Shown: one piece after another, positions 22,030 to 30,624 of the stretch
How positions within the stretch are numbered: position 1 is the first letter of the stretch
How the letters are laid out: every line of letters starts with the position of its first letter
Virus record (IMG/VR): IMGVR_UViG_3300048587_001152
Span: 1-32,786 of that record
Length of the DNA stretch: 32,786 bases
Source: a virus
Reading direction: 5' to 3' (one strand)
Position numbers and translations under genes: made by a program
Notes under the pieces: model-generated
What the model saw: the letters and a program-made list of their open reading frames with translations, nothing else
What the model was told of the DNA's origin: nothing
Databases searched by the model: none

Positions 22030-24474
22030 GTGGCCAAGAAGCTGGAGCTGCTGATCACCGGCAACGCCAAGGGCGCGCAGAAGGCGCTCGGCGATCTCGA
22101 GAAGTCGGCGGGGAAGTCGGGGAAGAAGACCGAGTCTGCGCTGAGCGGTGTGGCCGGGGGCCTGGCCGACATCGGTGTGGCGGCGTTGGCGTGGTCGTCG
22201 TTCACGGCGTTCGACGAGTCGCAGCGCGTCGCGAAGCAGACCGAGGCCGTGATCGCTTCGACCGGTGGCGCTGCGAACGTGACCGCCCAGTCGGTGTCGG
22301 ACCTGGCCGGTGAGTTGTCGAAGAAGGCTGGCGTCGACGACGAGCTGATCCAGTCGGGGTCGAACCTGCTGATGACCTTCACGAAGGTCCGCAACGAGGT
22401 CGGCAAGGGCAACGACGTCTTCGACCAGGCGACCGGGCTGGCGCTCGACATGTCGGTGGCGATGGGCACCGACATGAAGTCGGCGTCGATGACCGTCGGC
22501 AAGGCCCTCAACGATCCGATCAAGGGCATCAGTGCGTTGACCCGGGCGGGTGTGCAGTTCACCGGTCAGCAGAAGGACCAGATCCGGGCGATGGTCGAGT
22601 CGGGCGACACGCTCGGCGCCCAGAAGGTGATCCTCAAGGAGCTGGAGACCCAGTTCGGTGGATCGGCTGAGGCGCAGGCGACGTCGTTGGGCAAGGCGCA
22701 GGTCGCCGTCGGGAACCTGGCCGAGTCTGTTGGCGGGGTGCTGGCGCCCGTCATGGAGAAGGGCGCCGATCTGGCATCGGCCGGGGCTGAGGCGTTCGGT
22801 GAGCTCGGGGCCGGCACCCAGCAGGCGGTGGTGGCCGGTGCCGGGCTGGCGTACGCAGCGGCCCGGTGGGGTCCGGCGTTGCTCGATGCTGCGAGCTCGG
22901 CCAAGCATGCGGGCGGCACGATCGTCGCGTTCGGGCAGCTGACCGCGGAGGCGATCCGTACCCGTCCTGAGGGTGTGTCTCGGCTGGCGGCGTCGTTCGA
23001 TGTGGTGTCGGCGGCGGCGCCGAACGCTACGGCGAAGGTGTCCAGCCTGGTGTCGGCGATGGGTGGTCTCGGGGTCGCTGTCCCGGTGGTGGGTGGCGCT
23101 CTAGCGGTTGGCGGGCTGATGCTCGCCAACTGGGCGCAGGAATCGGCGAACGCGAAGAAGAACGCCGACTCGTTGCGCAAGGCCATCGAGGCTGGCGCGA
23201 CCCCGACCGAGGCGCTGAACGAGAAGCTGGCTCGCACCCTGGCCGGGTTGGAGGATGGCTTCAGCGGCATCGACACCAGCACCTTCCAGGCTCAGATGAG
23301 GCAGTCCGGTGTGTCGGTGGAGGAGGTCTCCCGGCTGGTCACCCTGTCCAAGGACGAGTGGGAGGACGCCAGGCGGGAGATGCAGCGGGCCGGCGGGACG
23401 CACGTCCTGGTGGCCGAGAAGGTCGACAAGATGCGCGGCGCCATGAGCGATGCGGACTCGCAGACCAAGACCTACGAGGCGTCGGTCAAGGCGCTCGGGT
23501 TGGAGACCGAGGAGACCGGCGACGCTGCCGATGGCACGGCGGCCTCCGTTGATGTGCTGGCGTCACGGACGGAGGCGGCGAAGTCGGCCGCCGACCGGTA
23601 CGCGGCGGCGCAGCAGGCCGCGACGGACAGCCTCAAGAGGTTCTTCGACCAGTCCACCAGCCGCCTGTCCGCCACCGTTGCCGCCGAGGCTGCGCTGGAC
23701 GAGCTCACCGAGTCGGTGAAGGAGAACGGCACCTCGTTGGATGAGACCGATCCGAAGGGCCGGGCCAACATCGAGAACTTCATCGGCATGAAGGACGCTG
23801 CGGTTGCAGCAGCGGTGGCGGTGCGAGAGTCGGGCGGGTCGAACAAGGAGGCTGCGGACACCCTGACGGGCTTCACCATGAAGCTGGCTCAGTCTGCAGA
23901 AGCGGCTGGCTTCACGGAGGATGAAGTCAAGTGGATGATCGCCACGATGAAGCTCACCCCGAAGGACATCGAGTCCCGGTTCCACAACAACGCCCCTGAG
24001 CAGTCGGGCAAGGTCGCTGGCTACGTCGGGACGATCGGCCGGGTGGCCACCTACAAGAAGACCACGTTCGATGCCGACATCTCGCCTGCGCTCTACAAGC
24101 TCGGGCAGCTGCAGCAGGCGTCGAAGTTCTCGGGCTCCGGGTCGATGTGGGTGCTCAACAAGAAGCCGGATGGATCGGCTGCCACCGGTGGCCGGATGGC
24201 TGCCGGCGAGACCTTCCTGGTGGGCGAGGAAGGCCCTGAGCTGTTCACTGCGGACGAGCCCGGGATGGTCTGGAGCAACCAGCAGACCCGTGCGGTGCTC
24301 TCCGGTGGCGGCGGTAGCCGGTCTGGTGTGGGAATGGGCGGCGGCAACACCACCGTGATCCACATCCACGTGGCCGGCTCGGTGGTGGCGGAAGAGCAGC
24401 TCGAGCGGATCGTGCGCACGTACGCGATCGACCGGACCCGCCGCACCGGCAAGCCGTGGATCCCGGCAGCATGA
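22030..24474 (+). CDS. Tail tape measure protein
   Basis: An 814-residue protein that sets tail length and leaves the tail during DNA injection. It has Ala/Lys-rich helices with ALGDLEKSAGKSGKKTESAL at the start, long coiled-coil stretches, and a hydrophobic segment about 345-368 (GLGVAVPVVGGALAVGGLML) able to cross a membrane. A C-terminal RMAAGETFLVGEEGPELFTA block with GGGGSRSGVGMGGGN and a basic end is typical of the family. Start GTG at 22030 follows GAGGGGG at 22016-22022. At about 1.5 angstroms per residue the tail would be roughly 120 nm. It is rather short for an actinophage. Confidence 0.95.
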   Translation: MAKKLELLITGNAKGAQKALGDLEKSAGKSGKKTESALSGVAGGLADIGVAALAWSSFTAFDESQRVAKQTEAVIASTGGAANVTAQSVSDLAGELSKKAGVDDELIQSGSNLLMTFTKVRNEVGKGNDVFDQATGLALDMSVAMGTDMKSASMTVGKALNDPIKGISALTRAGVQFTGQQKDQIRAMVESGDTLGAQKVILKELETQFGGSAEAQATSLGKAQVAVGNLAESVGGVLAPVMEKGADLASAGAEAFGELGAGTQQAVVAGAGLAYAAARWGPALLDAASSAKHAGGTIVAFGQLTAEAIRTRPEGVSRLAASFDVVSAAAPNATAKVSSLVSAMGGLGVAVPVVGGALAVGGLMLANWAQESANAKKNADSLRKAIEAGATPTEALNEKLARTLAGLEDGFSGIDTSTFQAQMRQSGVSVEEVSRLVTLSKDEWEDARREMQRAGGTHVLVAEKVDKMRGAMSDADSQTKTYEASVKALGLETEETGDAADGTAASVDVLASRTEAAKSAADRYAAAQQAATDSLKRFFDQSTSRLSATVAAEAALDELTESVKENGTSLDETDPKGRANIENFIGMKDAAVAAAVAVRESGGSNKEAADTLTGFTMKLAQSAEAAGFTEDEVKWMIATMKLTPKDIESRFHNNAPEQSGKVAGYVGTIGRVATYKKTTFDADISPALYKLGQLQQASKFSGSGSMWVLNKKPDGSAATGGRMAAGETFLVGEEGPELFTADEPGMVWSNQQTRAVLSGGGGSRSGVGMGGGNTTVIHIHVAGSVVAEEQLERIVRTYAIDRTRRTGKPWIPAA

Positions 24475-26465
24475 CGATCAAGGCTCGCCCCCTGGTGCAG
24501 GTCGCTCTGTCGCTGGGGCCGAACGACACCCCGTCCGAGGACGACTGGACCGACCTGTCGGATCGGGTGCTCGAGTTCACGATGGACCGCGGCCGTGATG
24601 ATCGGACGCAGTCGTTCGACCCGGGCACGTGCACGGTGCTGCTCGACAACGACGACCGGGACCTGGACCCGCTGCGCACCGGGTCGCTGGTCGAGCTCGA
24701 GGCGGGCAAGGGGCTGCCGCTGTGTCCGATCCGGGTGATCGCCGAGTACGACGGCGCTCCCCGGATCTTCACCGGCTACATCGGCCCGGAGCCGTGGGTG
24801 CCGTTGTCGACGCCTGTCGGTGGCAAGCAGGCGGTCCGTTTGCAGGCCTATGACCGGCTGGCGGTGATGGCGTCGGCGGGGATGCCGTCGTCGCCGTTCG
24901 CGATGCAGCTGCGGCGCATGGACCCGGACTGGTGGATCCGTGGCATGTTGCCGACGCAGATCGTGGCCTCCGCTGCGACGGAGATCGCTGACTCGTCGGG
25001 CAACGGCTACGACGGCGTGGTCTCCGGTGGGTCGGGGGTCGTGTACAACGTGGAGTCGTTGGTCTCGGGCGATGACGACTCGGCGCTCGGGCACGAGGCG
25101 TCGGTGTCGATCTACACGGATGCTTCGGCGTTGACGGTGGCGAAGGCCGACGTGACGATGTGCTGCGTGTGGCGGGGGGTCCCGGCTGCTTCTGATCAGG
25201 AGATCATGCGGCAGCGCGACATGGGGTCGTCGACGGTGCGGTGGCGGGTCGAGTGCCAGACGACCGGGGACCTGGTGGCGATCATCTACGGGGCGGGCGG
25301 CACTCCCACGGACCTGATCGCAGCACCGGCCAATCCGAACGATTCGGGTGGCCGCTGGGATGACGATGAGCCGCACATCATCTTCTTGCAGATCGATGGC
25401 GGGACCCGGATGCGGATCCGGGTGGATTCCACGTCGGACTCGACCACGGTGGACATTCCGTCGACGGTGGCTGGCCGGGTGATCTTCGGTGGCGGGGTGC
25501 AGGGCGCGACGTTCGATGAGGTCGCCTACTGGAACCGGCTGTTGTCGAACACCGATGTCGATCGGGTGGCCTCGGCGTTCATGGGCACTGCTGCCCCGTT
25601 CGATGGTGACAGCCTTGAGGATCGCCTCGAGCGCTGGTGGGACACCACCAACCACCCGCGTGGGAGCTCGGACCTCGAGGTGCACCTCGGCACGGTGGAG
25701 GTGCCAGCGTTGCGTGGCATCGAGTCGGTACCGAGCGATCTGGCGGAGGCGTTGCGGGTCACGGTGGAGTCCCACAACGGTGTGCTGTGGGCGACCCGTG
25801 AGGGTGCGATCCGGGCCCGCACGTTGGGTGCCTTGTCGAACGCCACGTCTCACGACGCGGACTACATCGAGCCGGTGGCCCTGTTGACCGATGTGGCGGA
25901 TCCGGACACCGATCTGATCGTGGTGCGACGGTCGCAGCCGGAGTTCACCGGGCCACGCCTTGATCGGGTGATCAACGTGTTCCGGATCACGATCGGTGGC
26001 ACCACCTACGAGCAGCGCCATGACGAGTCGATCGCCCGCTACGGGGAACGGGTGCGGTCGTGGACGTCGGAGGCGTGGTCTGCTCCGTTCCTGCCACCCG
26101 TGCTTCCGGAGACGGAAGACCTCGCCGATGTCGCGGATCCGTCGTGGGATGTCGGGGTGTTGACGCTGTGGCCGTTGATCGATTCGGGTGCCGCCGAGTT
26201 CGTGTTCAACGAGTGCGAGCTCGAGCGGGCGGTCGATCTGCAGTGGACCGATGGCGGGATCGTGTTCACGACCCGGCTCCAGGTGCAGGGCGAGTCGTGG
26301 ACCTGGAAGGGCGGGGACCTGCAGGTGGATCTTCGGGTGGGGCGCAGTGTTGGTGCTCCGACGATCACCGAGGAGTTCGCTGTGGGTGCGGTGTTCTTGT
26401 TCGCAACGGAGGACCGTGACGAGATGACCGCTGAGACCGGTTCCGAGTTGACGGCGACGATCTGA
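24471..26465 (+). CDS. Minor tail / tail-tip protein with inserted LamG-like domain
   Basis: A 664-residue tail-tip protein. Residues about 1-160 and 375-664 resemble distal-tail or baseplate-type minor tail proteins (VLEFTMDRGRDDRTQSFDPG ... TVLLDNDDRDLDP; RIFTGYIG). Between them, about 165-372, lies a concanavalin/LamG-like beta-sandwich: it opens with IADSSGNGYDGVVSGG and closes with ATFDEVAYWNRLLSNTDVDR, the classic ends of that fold. LamG-like folds often bind carbohydrates. The insertion therefore suggests a host surface-binding module embedded in the tail tip (inference). It starts at an ATGA overlap. Confidence 0.82.
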   Translation: MTIKARPLVQVALSLGPNDTPSEDDWTDLSDRVLEFTMDRGRDDRTQSFDPGTCTVLLDNDDRDLDPLRTGSLVELEAGKGLPLCPIRVIAEYDGAPRIFTGYIGPEPWVPLSTPVGGKQAVRLQAYDRLAVMASAGMPSSPFAMQLRRMDPDWWIRGMLPTQIVASAATEIADSSGNGYDGVVSGGSGVVYNVESLVSGDDDSALGHEASVSIYTDASALTVAKADVTMCCVWRGVPAASDQEIMRQRDMGSSTVRWRVECQTTGDLVAIIYGAGGTPTDLIAAPANPNDSGGRWDDDEPHIIFLQIDGGTRMRIRVDSTSDSTTVDIPSTVAGRVIFGGGVQGATFDEVAYWNRLLSNTDVDRVASAFMGTAAPFDGDSLEDRLERWWDTTNHPRGSSDLEVHLGTVEVPALRGIESVPSDLAEALRVTVESHNGVLWATREGAIRARTLGALSNATSHDADYIEPVALLTDVADPDTDLIVVRRSQPEFTGPRLDRVINVFRITIGGTTYEQRHDESIARYGERVRSWTSEAWSAPFLPPVLPETEDLADVADPSWDVGVLTLWPLIDSGAAEFVFNECELERAVDLQWTDGGIVFTTRLQVQGESWTWKGGDLQVDLRVGRSVGAPTITEEFAVGAVFLFATEDRDEMTAETGSELTATI

Positions 26466-26478
26466 TGGAGACCTGCTG

Positions 26479-27231
26479 ATGGCCCGTATCCCTATCTCAG
26501 CGCTGCCGGCGGCTTCCGCTCTGGCCGAGGCGGATCTGTTCCCGATCGTGCAGTCGGGGGCGACCAGGCGCACGACGATCGCCGACGTCGTGACCGCGGT
26601 GTCGCCGTCGGAGGTGGGCACGTTGGCGGAGCTGCCCGACCCGGGCGATCGCCCGGTCGGGAAGCTGTTCACGACCGATGAGGAGGGCGGCACCCTCTAC
26701 GTCAACCTCGGCACCGAGTGGCTGATGATCGGCCGTGCGGCGACGGTCACCGCCGGGGAAGAGCTGGCGTCCGCTGCCCCGTCGTCGTCGCCCGCAGCGA
26801 TCGCGGTCAACGCAGCGAACACCCCGTTCCGGGTCCCTGAGCTGACGACCGCTTCGTTCACGATGCCTGACCGTCCGGTGCGGGTCATCACGTCCGTGCT
26901 GGTCTCCACTGCGAACCTGACCGCCTCCCCGTTCACCGGCATCGCCTCGGGCACGGGCCGCACCACCTACCAGATCCGCTACACGAAGGACGGGTGGACG
27001 AACTCGGCGTTGGCCGAGGGGCGCACTTCCACGTTCAGTCTGACCGGCTTCGAGTCCACGCAGGTGTTCTCCGCGATGCTGTCCCCTGCCGGCGGGTCGA
27101 TCTCGCTGGCTGCTGGTGACACGGTGCAGGTCGGGTTGTTCTTCCAACGCACCGACACCATCTACACCTGCGCTGCGGTGTACTCGGCTGCTGGCGGGCT
27201 GTTCCCCTGGCTGAAGGTCATCGCGGGCTGA
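26479..27231 (+). CDS. Minor tail protein / tail fibre-like
   Basis: A 250-residue protein. The N-terminus ISALPAASALAEADLFPIVQ with TTIADVVTAV is a motif common at the start of phage tail fibre and minor tail proteins, where it attaches to the tail. Residues about 47-80 (LAELPDPGDRPVGKLFTTDE ... GTLYVNLGTEW) fit a second repeat-type motif. The C-terminal half is beta-rich (TTYQIRYTKDGW, SISLAAGDTVQVGLFF) and is probably the receptor-facing tip. The stop overlaps the ATG of the hydrolase (TGATG). Confidence 0.8.
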   Translation: MARIPISALPAASALAEADLFPIVQSGATRRTTIADVVTAVSPSEVGTLAELPDPGDRPVGKLFTTDEEGGTLYVNLGTEWLMIGRAATVTAGEELASAAPSSSPAAIAVNAANTPFRVPELTTASFTMPDRPVRVITSVLVSTANLTASPFTGIASGTGRTTYQIRYTKDGWTNSALAEGRTSTFSLTGFESTQVFSAMLSPAGGSISLAAGDTVQVGLFFQRTDTIYTCAAVYSAAGGLFPWLKVIAG

Positions 27232-28070
27232 TGCCTTCCACCTACCGGGCGGTGTACAAGGACGCTTCGTGGATCACCCGTAGCGGCACCCGCATGCTCC
27301 GTCTCACCCCGGCCCGACGCGACCTCGCCCTACCCCCGGTGATCGTCCTGCATGGCTGGTCGTACACGCTCACCCCGGCGATCCTGCTGGACAACACCCT
27401 GAAGGGTCCGGTCGCTCCGTTCGACCAGGATGCCCGCGCCGTGGATGCGCTCATCAACACGGGTCGCACGGTGTATCGCCCCTTCACCGGGGCCAACTGG
27501 GGAACCACCGGCACCACTTCCCCGAGCGTCGGTGGCACCGGCACCGCAGCCATCGACGCATGCATCGCCCAAGCCGCCGACGATGGGATCACCGAGACCA
27601 CCGTCGACCTGTGGGGTGTCTCTGCTGGTGGTCTCAACGCGTTGAACTGGGGGTGGCGGAACGAGGCCGACGTCCACGGCATCTTCCTGTCGAACCCCGG
27701 GTTCGACCTCGGCTACATCTACGACCGCGACGCTGTGACGACCGGCTGGGGCATCGGTGCCGTGTCCACGTCGTTGCGTGCCGTCCACGGCGGCGCCGAC
27801 AAGACCGAATGGCTGCCGCTGTCCGAGGACTACGACCCGGCCCGGCAGCTCACCGAGATGGCGACGATCGCTGACCGTTGTGCGGTGTTCTCGTCGAGGG
27901 ACGACGAGGTGGTGCCGTGGGATGACCTGGTCACCTGGTGCGACGGTCTCGGCATCCCGTTGACGGCGTCGGCCCCGGACGGCGAGTCCGGTGGCGGGCA
28001 CCTGACCGCACCGTCGAAGGCCGGGTGGAACGACCTGCTGCCGCTGGCCTGGTTCCACAGCCTCACCTGA
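27231..28070 (+). CDS. Alpha/beta hydrolase (esterase-like) in the tail module
   Basis: A 279-residue alpha/beta hydrolase. The oxyanion-hole motif is VIVLHGWS (H41-G42), the nucleophile elbow WGVSAGG with S131, the likely acid D224 or D225 in SSRDDEVVPW, and the likely base H257 in GGGHLT. It is an esterase- or lipase-like enzyme rather than a known LysB signature. Position after minor tail genes and before the lysis cassette means it could be a virion enzyme acting on envelope lipids or esters, or a second lysin attacking the outer lipid layer. No signal peptide is visible. Confidence 0.8.
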   Translation: MPSTYRAVYKDASWITRSGTRMLRLTPARRDLALPPVIVLHGWSYTLTPAILLDNTLKGPVAPFDQDARAVDALINTGRTVYRPFTGANWGTTGTTSPSVGGTGTAAIDACIAQAADDGITETTVDLWGVSAGGLNALNWGWRNEADVHGIFLSNPGFDLGYIYDRDAVTTGWGIGAVSTSLRAVHGGADKTEWLPLSEDYDPARQLTEMATIADRCAVFSSRDDEVVPWDDLVTWCDGLGIPLTASAPDGESGGGHLTAPSKAGWNDLLPLAWFHSLT

Positions 28071-28078
28071 CCCGCCCT

Positions 28079-28097
28079 CGCCGGCGTCCTGCCGGCG
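28079..28097 (+). terminator. Short hairpin between tail and lysis modules
   Basis: Perfect 7-bp stem (CGCCGGC / GCCGGCG) with a five-base loop GTCCT, followed by CTTGCT. It is the only gap of more than 50 bp between the tail genes and the lysis genes, so it may be a weak terminator or attenuator. Confidence 0.5.
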
Positions 28098-28135
28098 CTT
28101 GCTGATCTCCACACCCCCCACCCAGAGGAGAGTTC

Positions 28136-28699
28136 ATGTCCACCCATGTCCAGCGCCCGCCGTCTCGGCGGGTGCTCCGAACCGCGCTCCAAGTCGTGGT
28201 CGCGGTTGCTGCGCTCACGCCGGCGTTCCTCGAGCTGCTCGCCACCTTCGACGTGACGGTCGATGGTGCGGCGGTCGTGGCGATCACCGGTGTCGCTGTG
28301 ATGGTCGCCACGACGGTGGTGAACACGGTCGAGCGTGCCGGCCGGGTGCCGGTGTGGCGCACCCTGGTCCAGGTCGTGGTGGCGGTCGCTGCGCTGGTGC
28401 CGGCGGTCGTCGCGGCGCTGGCTCAGGGCGGGATCCACGTGGACACTGCGGGGCTGACGGTCATCACCGGGTTCGCTGTGATGGTGGCGACCACGGTGCA
28501 GAACCTGCTCGAGCAGCGTGGCACGATCCCCGAGCTGCTCGTCTCGGAGGCGTCGCAGCTCACCCAGACCGACAACCGGCCGGGCTATCTCGATGGCCCG
28601 CAGCCCGGCGAGGAGGTCGACGTCGACGAGCTCGACCGTCTCGACGAGGCGGCGGCCGTCGCCGACACCATGTTCGCCGGCGACGGGGAGGTCGTGTGA
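28136..28699 (+). CDS. Holin-like membrane protein with internal duplication
   Basis: A 187-residue membrane protein built from two 60-residue repeats (about 15-72 and 75-132). Each has VVVAVAAL followed by a second hydrophobic segment ending TG-x-AVMVATTV; four membrane passes are likely. The two copies match at DNA level with a 180-base offset. The last 50 residues are acidic and soluble. GAGGAGAG at 28125-28132 precedes the ATG. Its place directly upstream of the endolysin makes it a holin candidate, but the acidic tail and length exceed simple holins. Confidence 0.72.
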   Translation: MSTHVQRPPSRRVLRTALQVVVAVAALTPAFLELLATFDVTVDGAAVVAITGVAVMVATTVVNTVERAGRVPVWRTLVQVVVAVAALVPAVVAALAQGGIHVDTAGLTVITGFAVMVATTVQNLLEQRGTIPELLVSEASQLTQTDNRPGYLDGPQPGEEVDVDELDRLDEAAAVADTMFAGDGEVV

Positions 28700-29511
28700 T
28701 GGCTGCTTCGCCGATCACCGCCAACGTCCAGCAGGTGCTGGCCACCGCTGCCGCCCAGAAGGGGATCTCGGAGTCGCCGCCGTTCTCGAACCGCACCAAG
28801 TTCTCGACCTGGTACGGGCTGATCGGGCCGTGGTGCGCGATGTTCGTGTCGTGGGTGTTCTGGCATGCCGGGTTCCGGCTGCCGGCGATCCGCACCGCGA
28901 AGGGCTTCGCCTACTGCCCCGACATCGTGAACTACGCCAAGCGCCACGGGATCTGGCACGGCACCAACGTGCGGCCCCGCCCGGGCTGGATCGTGCTGTT
29001 CGACTTCCCCGGTGACGGGGTGAACCGGCCGAGCCACGTCGGCATCCTCGAGCGGGTCCTTCCTGATGGCCGCCTGTCGGTGTGGGAGGGCAACACGTCG
29101 GGCGGCGGTGGCCGCGATGGCGGCTCCGTGGTGAACCACTTCCGCCGGATCTCTGGTGGGGTGATCGGCTACGTCCAGGTCGACGACGTGATCCCGGCCG
29201 GTCCGACCGGGGTGATCATGGGCCCGGGCTCGTCCGGCCCTGCGGTGCGGTTCTGGCAGGCGATCCTCAACGTGCTCGCCGGCTACCGGGTCAACGTCCA
29301 CGGGCGGCGGGGCGGGGCCCGCATCGCCGAGGACGGCGAGTTCGGTCCGCAGACCGTCGAGGCCACCCGGGAGCTGCAACGGTTCGCGAACCAGTTCGTC
29401 GCCTTCATCGGCAAGCCGCACCTGAAGGTGTCGGTCGACGGCAAGGTGACCAGGTCGCTCGCCGACTCGGCGGCCGACTGGGTGAAGGTCGCGCAGCGGA
29501 AGGGCCGGTGA
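28699..29511 (+). CDS. Endolysin, CHAP domain plus peptidoglycan-binding domain
   Basis: A 270-residue lysin. The N-terminal CHAP-type amidase or endopeptidase has C46 in PWCAMFVSW, H113 in RPSHVGILERV and a polar third residue near 130-132 (VWEGNTSGGGG). A linker (about 163-180) follows. The C-terminal region resembles a peptidoglycan-binding domain (VRFWQAILNVLAGYRVNV ... EDGEFGPQTVEATRELQRFA). It cleaves cell-wall peptide bonds to release phage. The ATG at 28699 overlaps the holin-like stop (TGATG), with GGGGAGG upstream. No secretion signal, so it relies on a holin. Confidence 0.92.
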   Translation: MAASPITANVQQVLATAAAQKGISESPPFSNRTKFSTWYGLIGPWCAMFVSWVFWHAGFRLPAIRTAKGFAYCPDIVNYAKRHGIWHGTNVRPRPGWIVLFDFPGDGVNRPSHVGILERVLPDGRLSVWEGNTSGGGGRDGGSVVNHFRRISGGVIGYVQVDDVIPAGPTGVIMGPGSSGPAVRFWQAILNVLAGYRVNVHGRRGGARIAEDGEFGPQTVEATRELQRFANQFVAFIGKPHLKVSVDGKVTRSLADSAADWVKVAQRKGR

Positions 29512-29843
29512 CCGTGTCCTGGTTCGACGTGGTGGTGTTCACGTTGTCGATGGTGTCGGCGGTGACCGCTCTCGCAGCGTTCGCGTGGGCGGCCCGGGCG
29601 GGGCACCCGGCGATGCGCCAGCTGTACACGGTGGCGGCCGCCCTGACCGCCGTGTACGCCGTCTCGTACGTGGTGGTGCTGTCGGGGATGCTGGTGCCTG
29701 CCGAGTGGTCGAAGTACCTGCGGCCGGTGTCGCTGCTGTTCTGGTGGGTCGCGGTGATCGCCCCGACCGCCGGCGCTGTCCTGGTGCACCGGGGCACCAG
29801 GGCTGGTCTCGCCGAGTTCGTGCGGGCGGTCCACGATGGCTGA
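29508..29843 (+). CDS. Three-helix membrane protein, second holin candidate
   Basis: A 111-residue hydrophobic protein with three predicted membrane passes (about 6-28, 38-60 and 73-93) and a charged C-terminus. Start GTG 29508 overlaps the endolysin stop (GTGA); GTG 29514 is possible. Location right after the lysin and the three-pass topology fit a class I holin better than the upstream duplicated protein, so one of the two may be a holin and the other an antiholin or accessory. Function not proven. Confidence 0.72.
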   Translation: MTVSWFDVVVFTLSMVSAVTALAAFAWAARAGHPAMRQLYTVAAALTAVYAVSYVVVLSGMLVPAEWSKYLRPVSLLFWWVAVIAPTAGAVLVHRGTRAGLAEFVRAVHDG

Positions 29844-30147
29844 TGTGCCGTGGGGGCCGACGTTGATCGGAGCGATCGCGGGTGCGGCCGCGCCGATCAC
29901 CGCCTACTGGTTCACCCGTGAGGGCGGCCAGCGGCCGAAGCTCGAGGCCGAGGCGCAACGGTTCGCGTTCGACGCCCTGCAGCAGGTGGCCACCACCCGC
30001 GGCGACGAGATCGACCGGCTCGTCGCCGTGGTCGACGATCTCCGTGCCGAGGTGAACTCGCTGCGCGGCGCGGTCGAAGCCTGCGAGGCCCGGCACGCCC
30101 GGGCCCAGGCCGCCATGGCCTCCGCCGGGATCGTCATCGACGACTGA
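29836..30147 (+). CDS. Membrane-anchored coiled-coil lysis accessory protein
   Basis: A 103-residue protein with one hydrophobic N-terminal segment (LIGAIAGAAAPITAYW, about 10-25) and a long charged helix behind it (about 35-95; KLEAEAQRFAFDALQQVATT, DRLVAVVDDLRAEVNSLRGA). This is the topology of a spanin-like or lysis-accessory protein, although actinobacteria lack a typical outer membrane. The ATG overlaps the previous gene by eight bases. It ends 14 bases before the tRNA gene. Confidence 0.7.
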   Translation: MADVPWGPTLIGAIAGAAAPITAYWFTREGGQRPKLEAEAQRFAFDALQQVATTRGDEIDRLVAVVDDLRAEVNSLRGAVEACEARHARAQAAMASAGIVIDD

Positions 30148-30161
30148 CCCCCAGCGGGCAC

Positions 30162-30238
30162 GCCTCCCTAGCTCAGCCTGGAAGAGCACCCGCCTCGTAA
30201 GCGGACGGTCCCGAGTTCGATCCTCGGGGGAGGCTCCA
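30162..30238 (+). tRNA. tRNA-Thr (anticodon CGT)
   Basis: Folds into a full cloverleaf: acceptor GCCTCCC/GGGAGGC with discriminator T and encoded CCA, D-arm GCTC..GAGC, anticodon loop CTCGTAA with CGT at 30196-30198 (reads ACG), and T-arm CCGAG-TTCGATC-CTCGG. The anticodon stem has one end mismatch (C27-A43). It may be phage-encoded to help read ACG codons, or be the phage copy of an attachment site. Confidence 0.92.
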
Positions 30239-30253
30239 CATCACAACCGGCAT

Positions 30254-30296
30254 GAAGCGCCCCGCCCCTCGGGTCATCCCGGGGGCGGGGCGCTTC
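30254..30296 (+). terminator. Strong hairpin terminator after the tRNA
   Basis: A perfect 15-bp stem (30254-30268 with 30282-30296; arms GAAGCGCCCCGCCCC and its complement) is capped by CGGG-TCAT-CCCG. It is followed by TTCGCG, so there is no long T-run. It probably ends the long rightward late transcript and separates the tRNA from the accessory genes. Confidence 0.88.
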
Positions 30297-30346
30297 TTCG
30301 CGTCGCCGGTGGGGTTCTGGTCCCCGCAGGGCGTGTGGGCGGCCGG

Positions 30347-30352
30347 TAGGTT
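30347..30352 (+). promoter_or_regulatory. Candidate -10 element of a leaderless gene
   Basis: TAGGTT fits the actinobacterial -10 pattern TAnnnT, and the ATG of the next gene starts eight bases after it. Such spacing would place the transcript start at or near the start codon. No clear -35 element is seen. The preceding strong terminator makes a local promoter likely. Confidence 0.5.
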
Positions 30353-30360
30353 CCGGTGCC

Positions 30361-30591
30361 ATGGCGGGCCGTCCACGACACCAGAAGAGCGACTTCGAGG
30401 CGCTCCTGAAGGCGGCAGAGGCGCGTGGGTGGGTGGTGACCAAGAACAAGGGGTACTTCAAGAGTGCGTGTCCGTGTGCCGATGGACACCGGGTCACGGT
30501 GGTCCTGACGCCGTCGAAGCAACGTACGCTGATCGAGACCCGGAAGCGGTTCGAGCGGGCGTCCTGCTGGGACTCGCCGCCGGAGACGTAG
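30361..30591 (+). CDS. HicA-like small protein, 76 aa
   Basis: A basic 76-residue protein. FEALLKAAEARGWVVTKNKG followed by YFKSACPCADGHRVTVVLTP and a conserved-looking RKRFERASCW end resembles actinobacterial small proteins with a HicA-type double-stranded-RNA-binding-like fold, where HicA cuts mRNA. The key residues here are C37, C39 and H43 in CPCADGH rather than the standard HicA histidine, so activity is uncertain. There is no ribosome site, consistent with a leaderless message. The following gene could encode its partner. The two lie after the terminator. Confidence 0.62.
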   Translation: MAGRPRHQKSDFEALLKAAEARGWVVTKNKGYFKSACPCADGHRVTVVLTPSKQRTLIETRKRFERASCWDSPPET

Positions 30592-30624
30592 TAGAACAAC
30601 CAGCAGATGGGAAGGAGTGCACGA

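Noticed and set aside
24093-26693. 866-codon open frame on the minus strand
   Set aside because: It is antisense to the tape measure end, the LamG tail protein and the next gene, all with strong family matches. Its product is Arg/His/Pro-rich, as expected from the complementary frame of GC-rich coding DNA.
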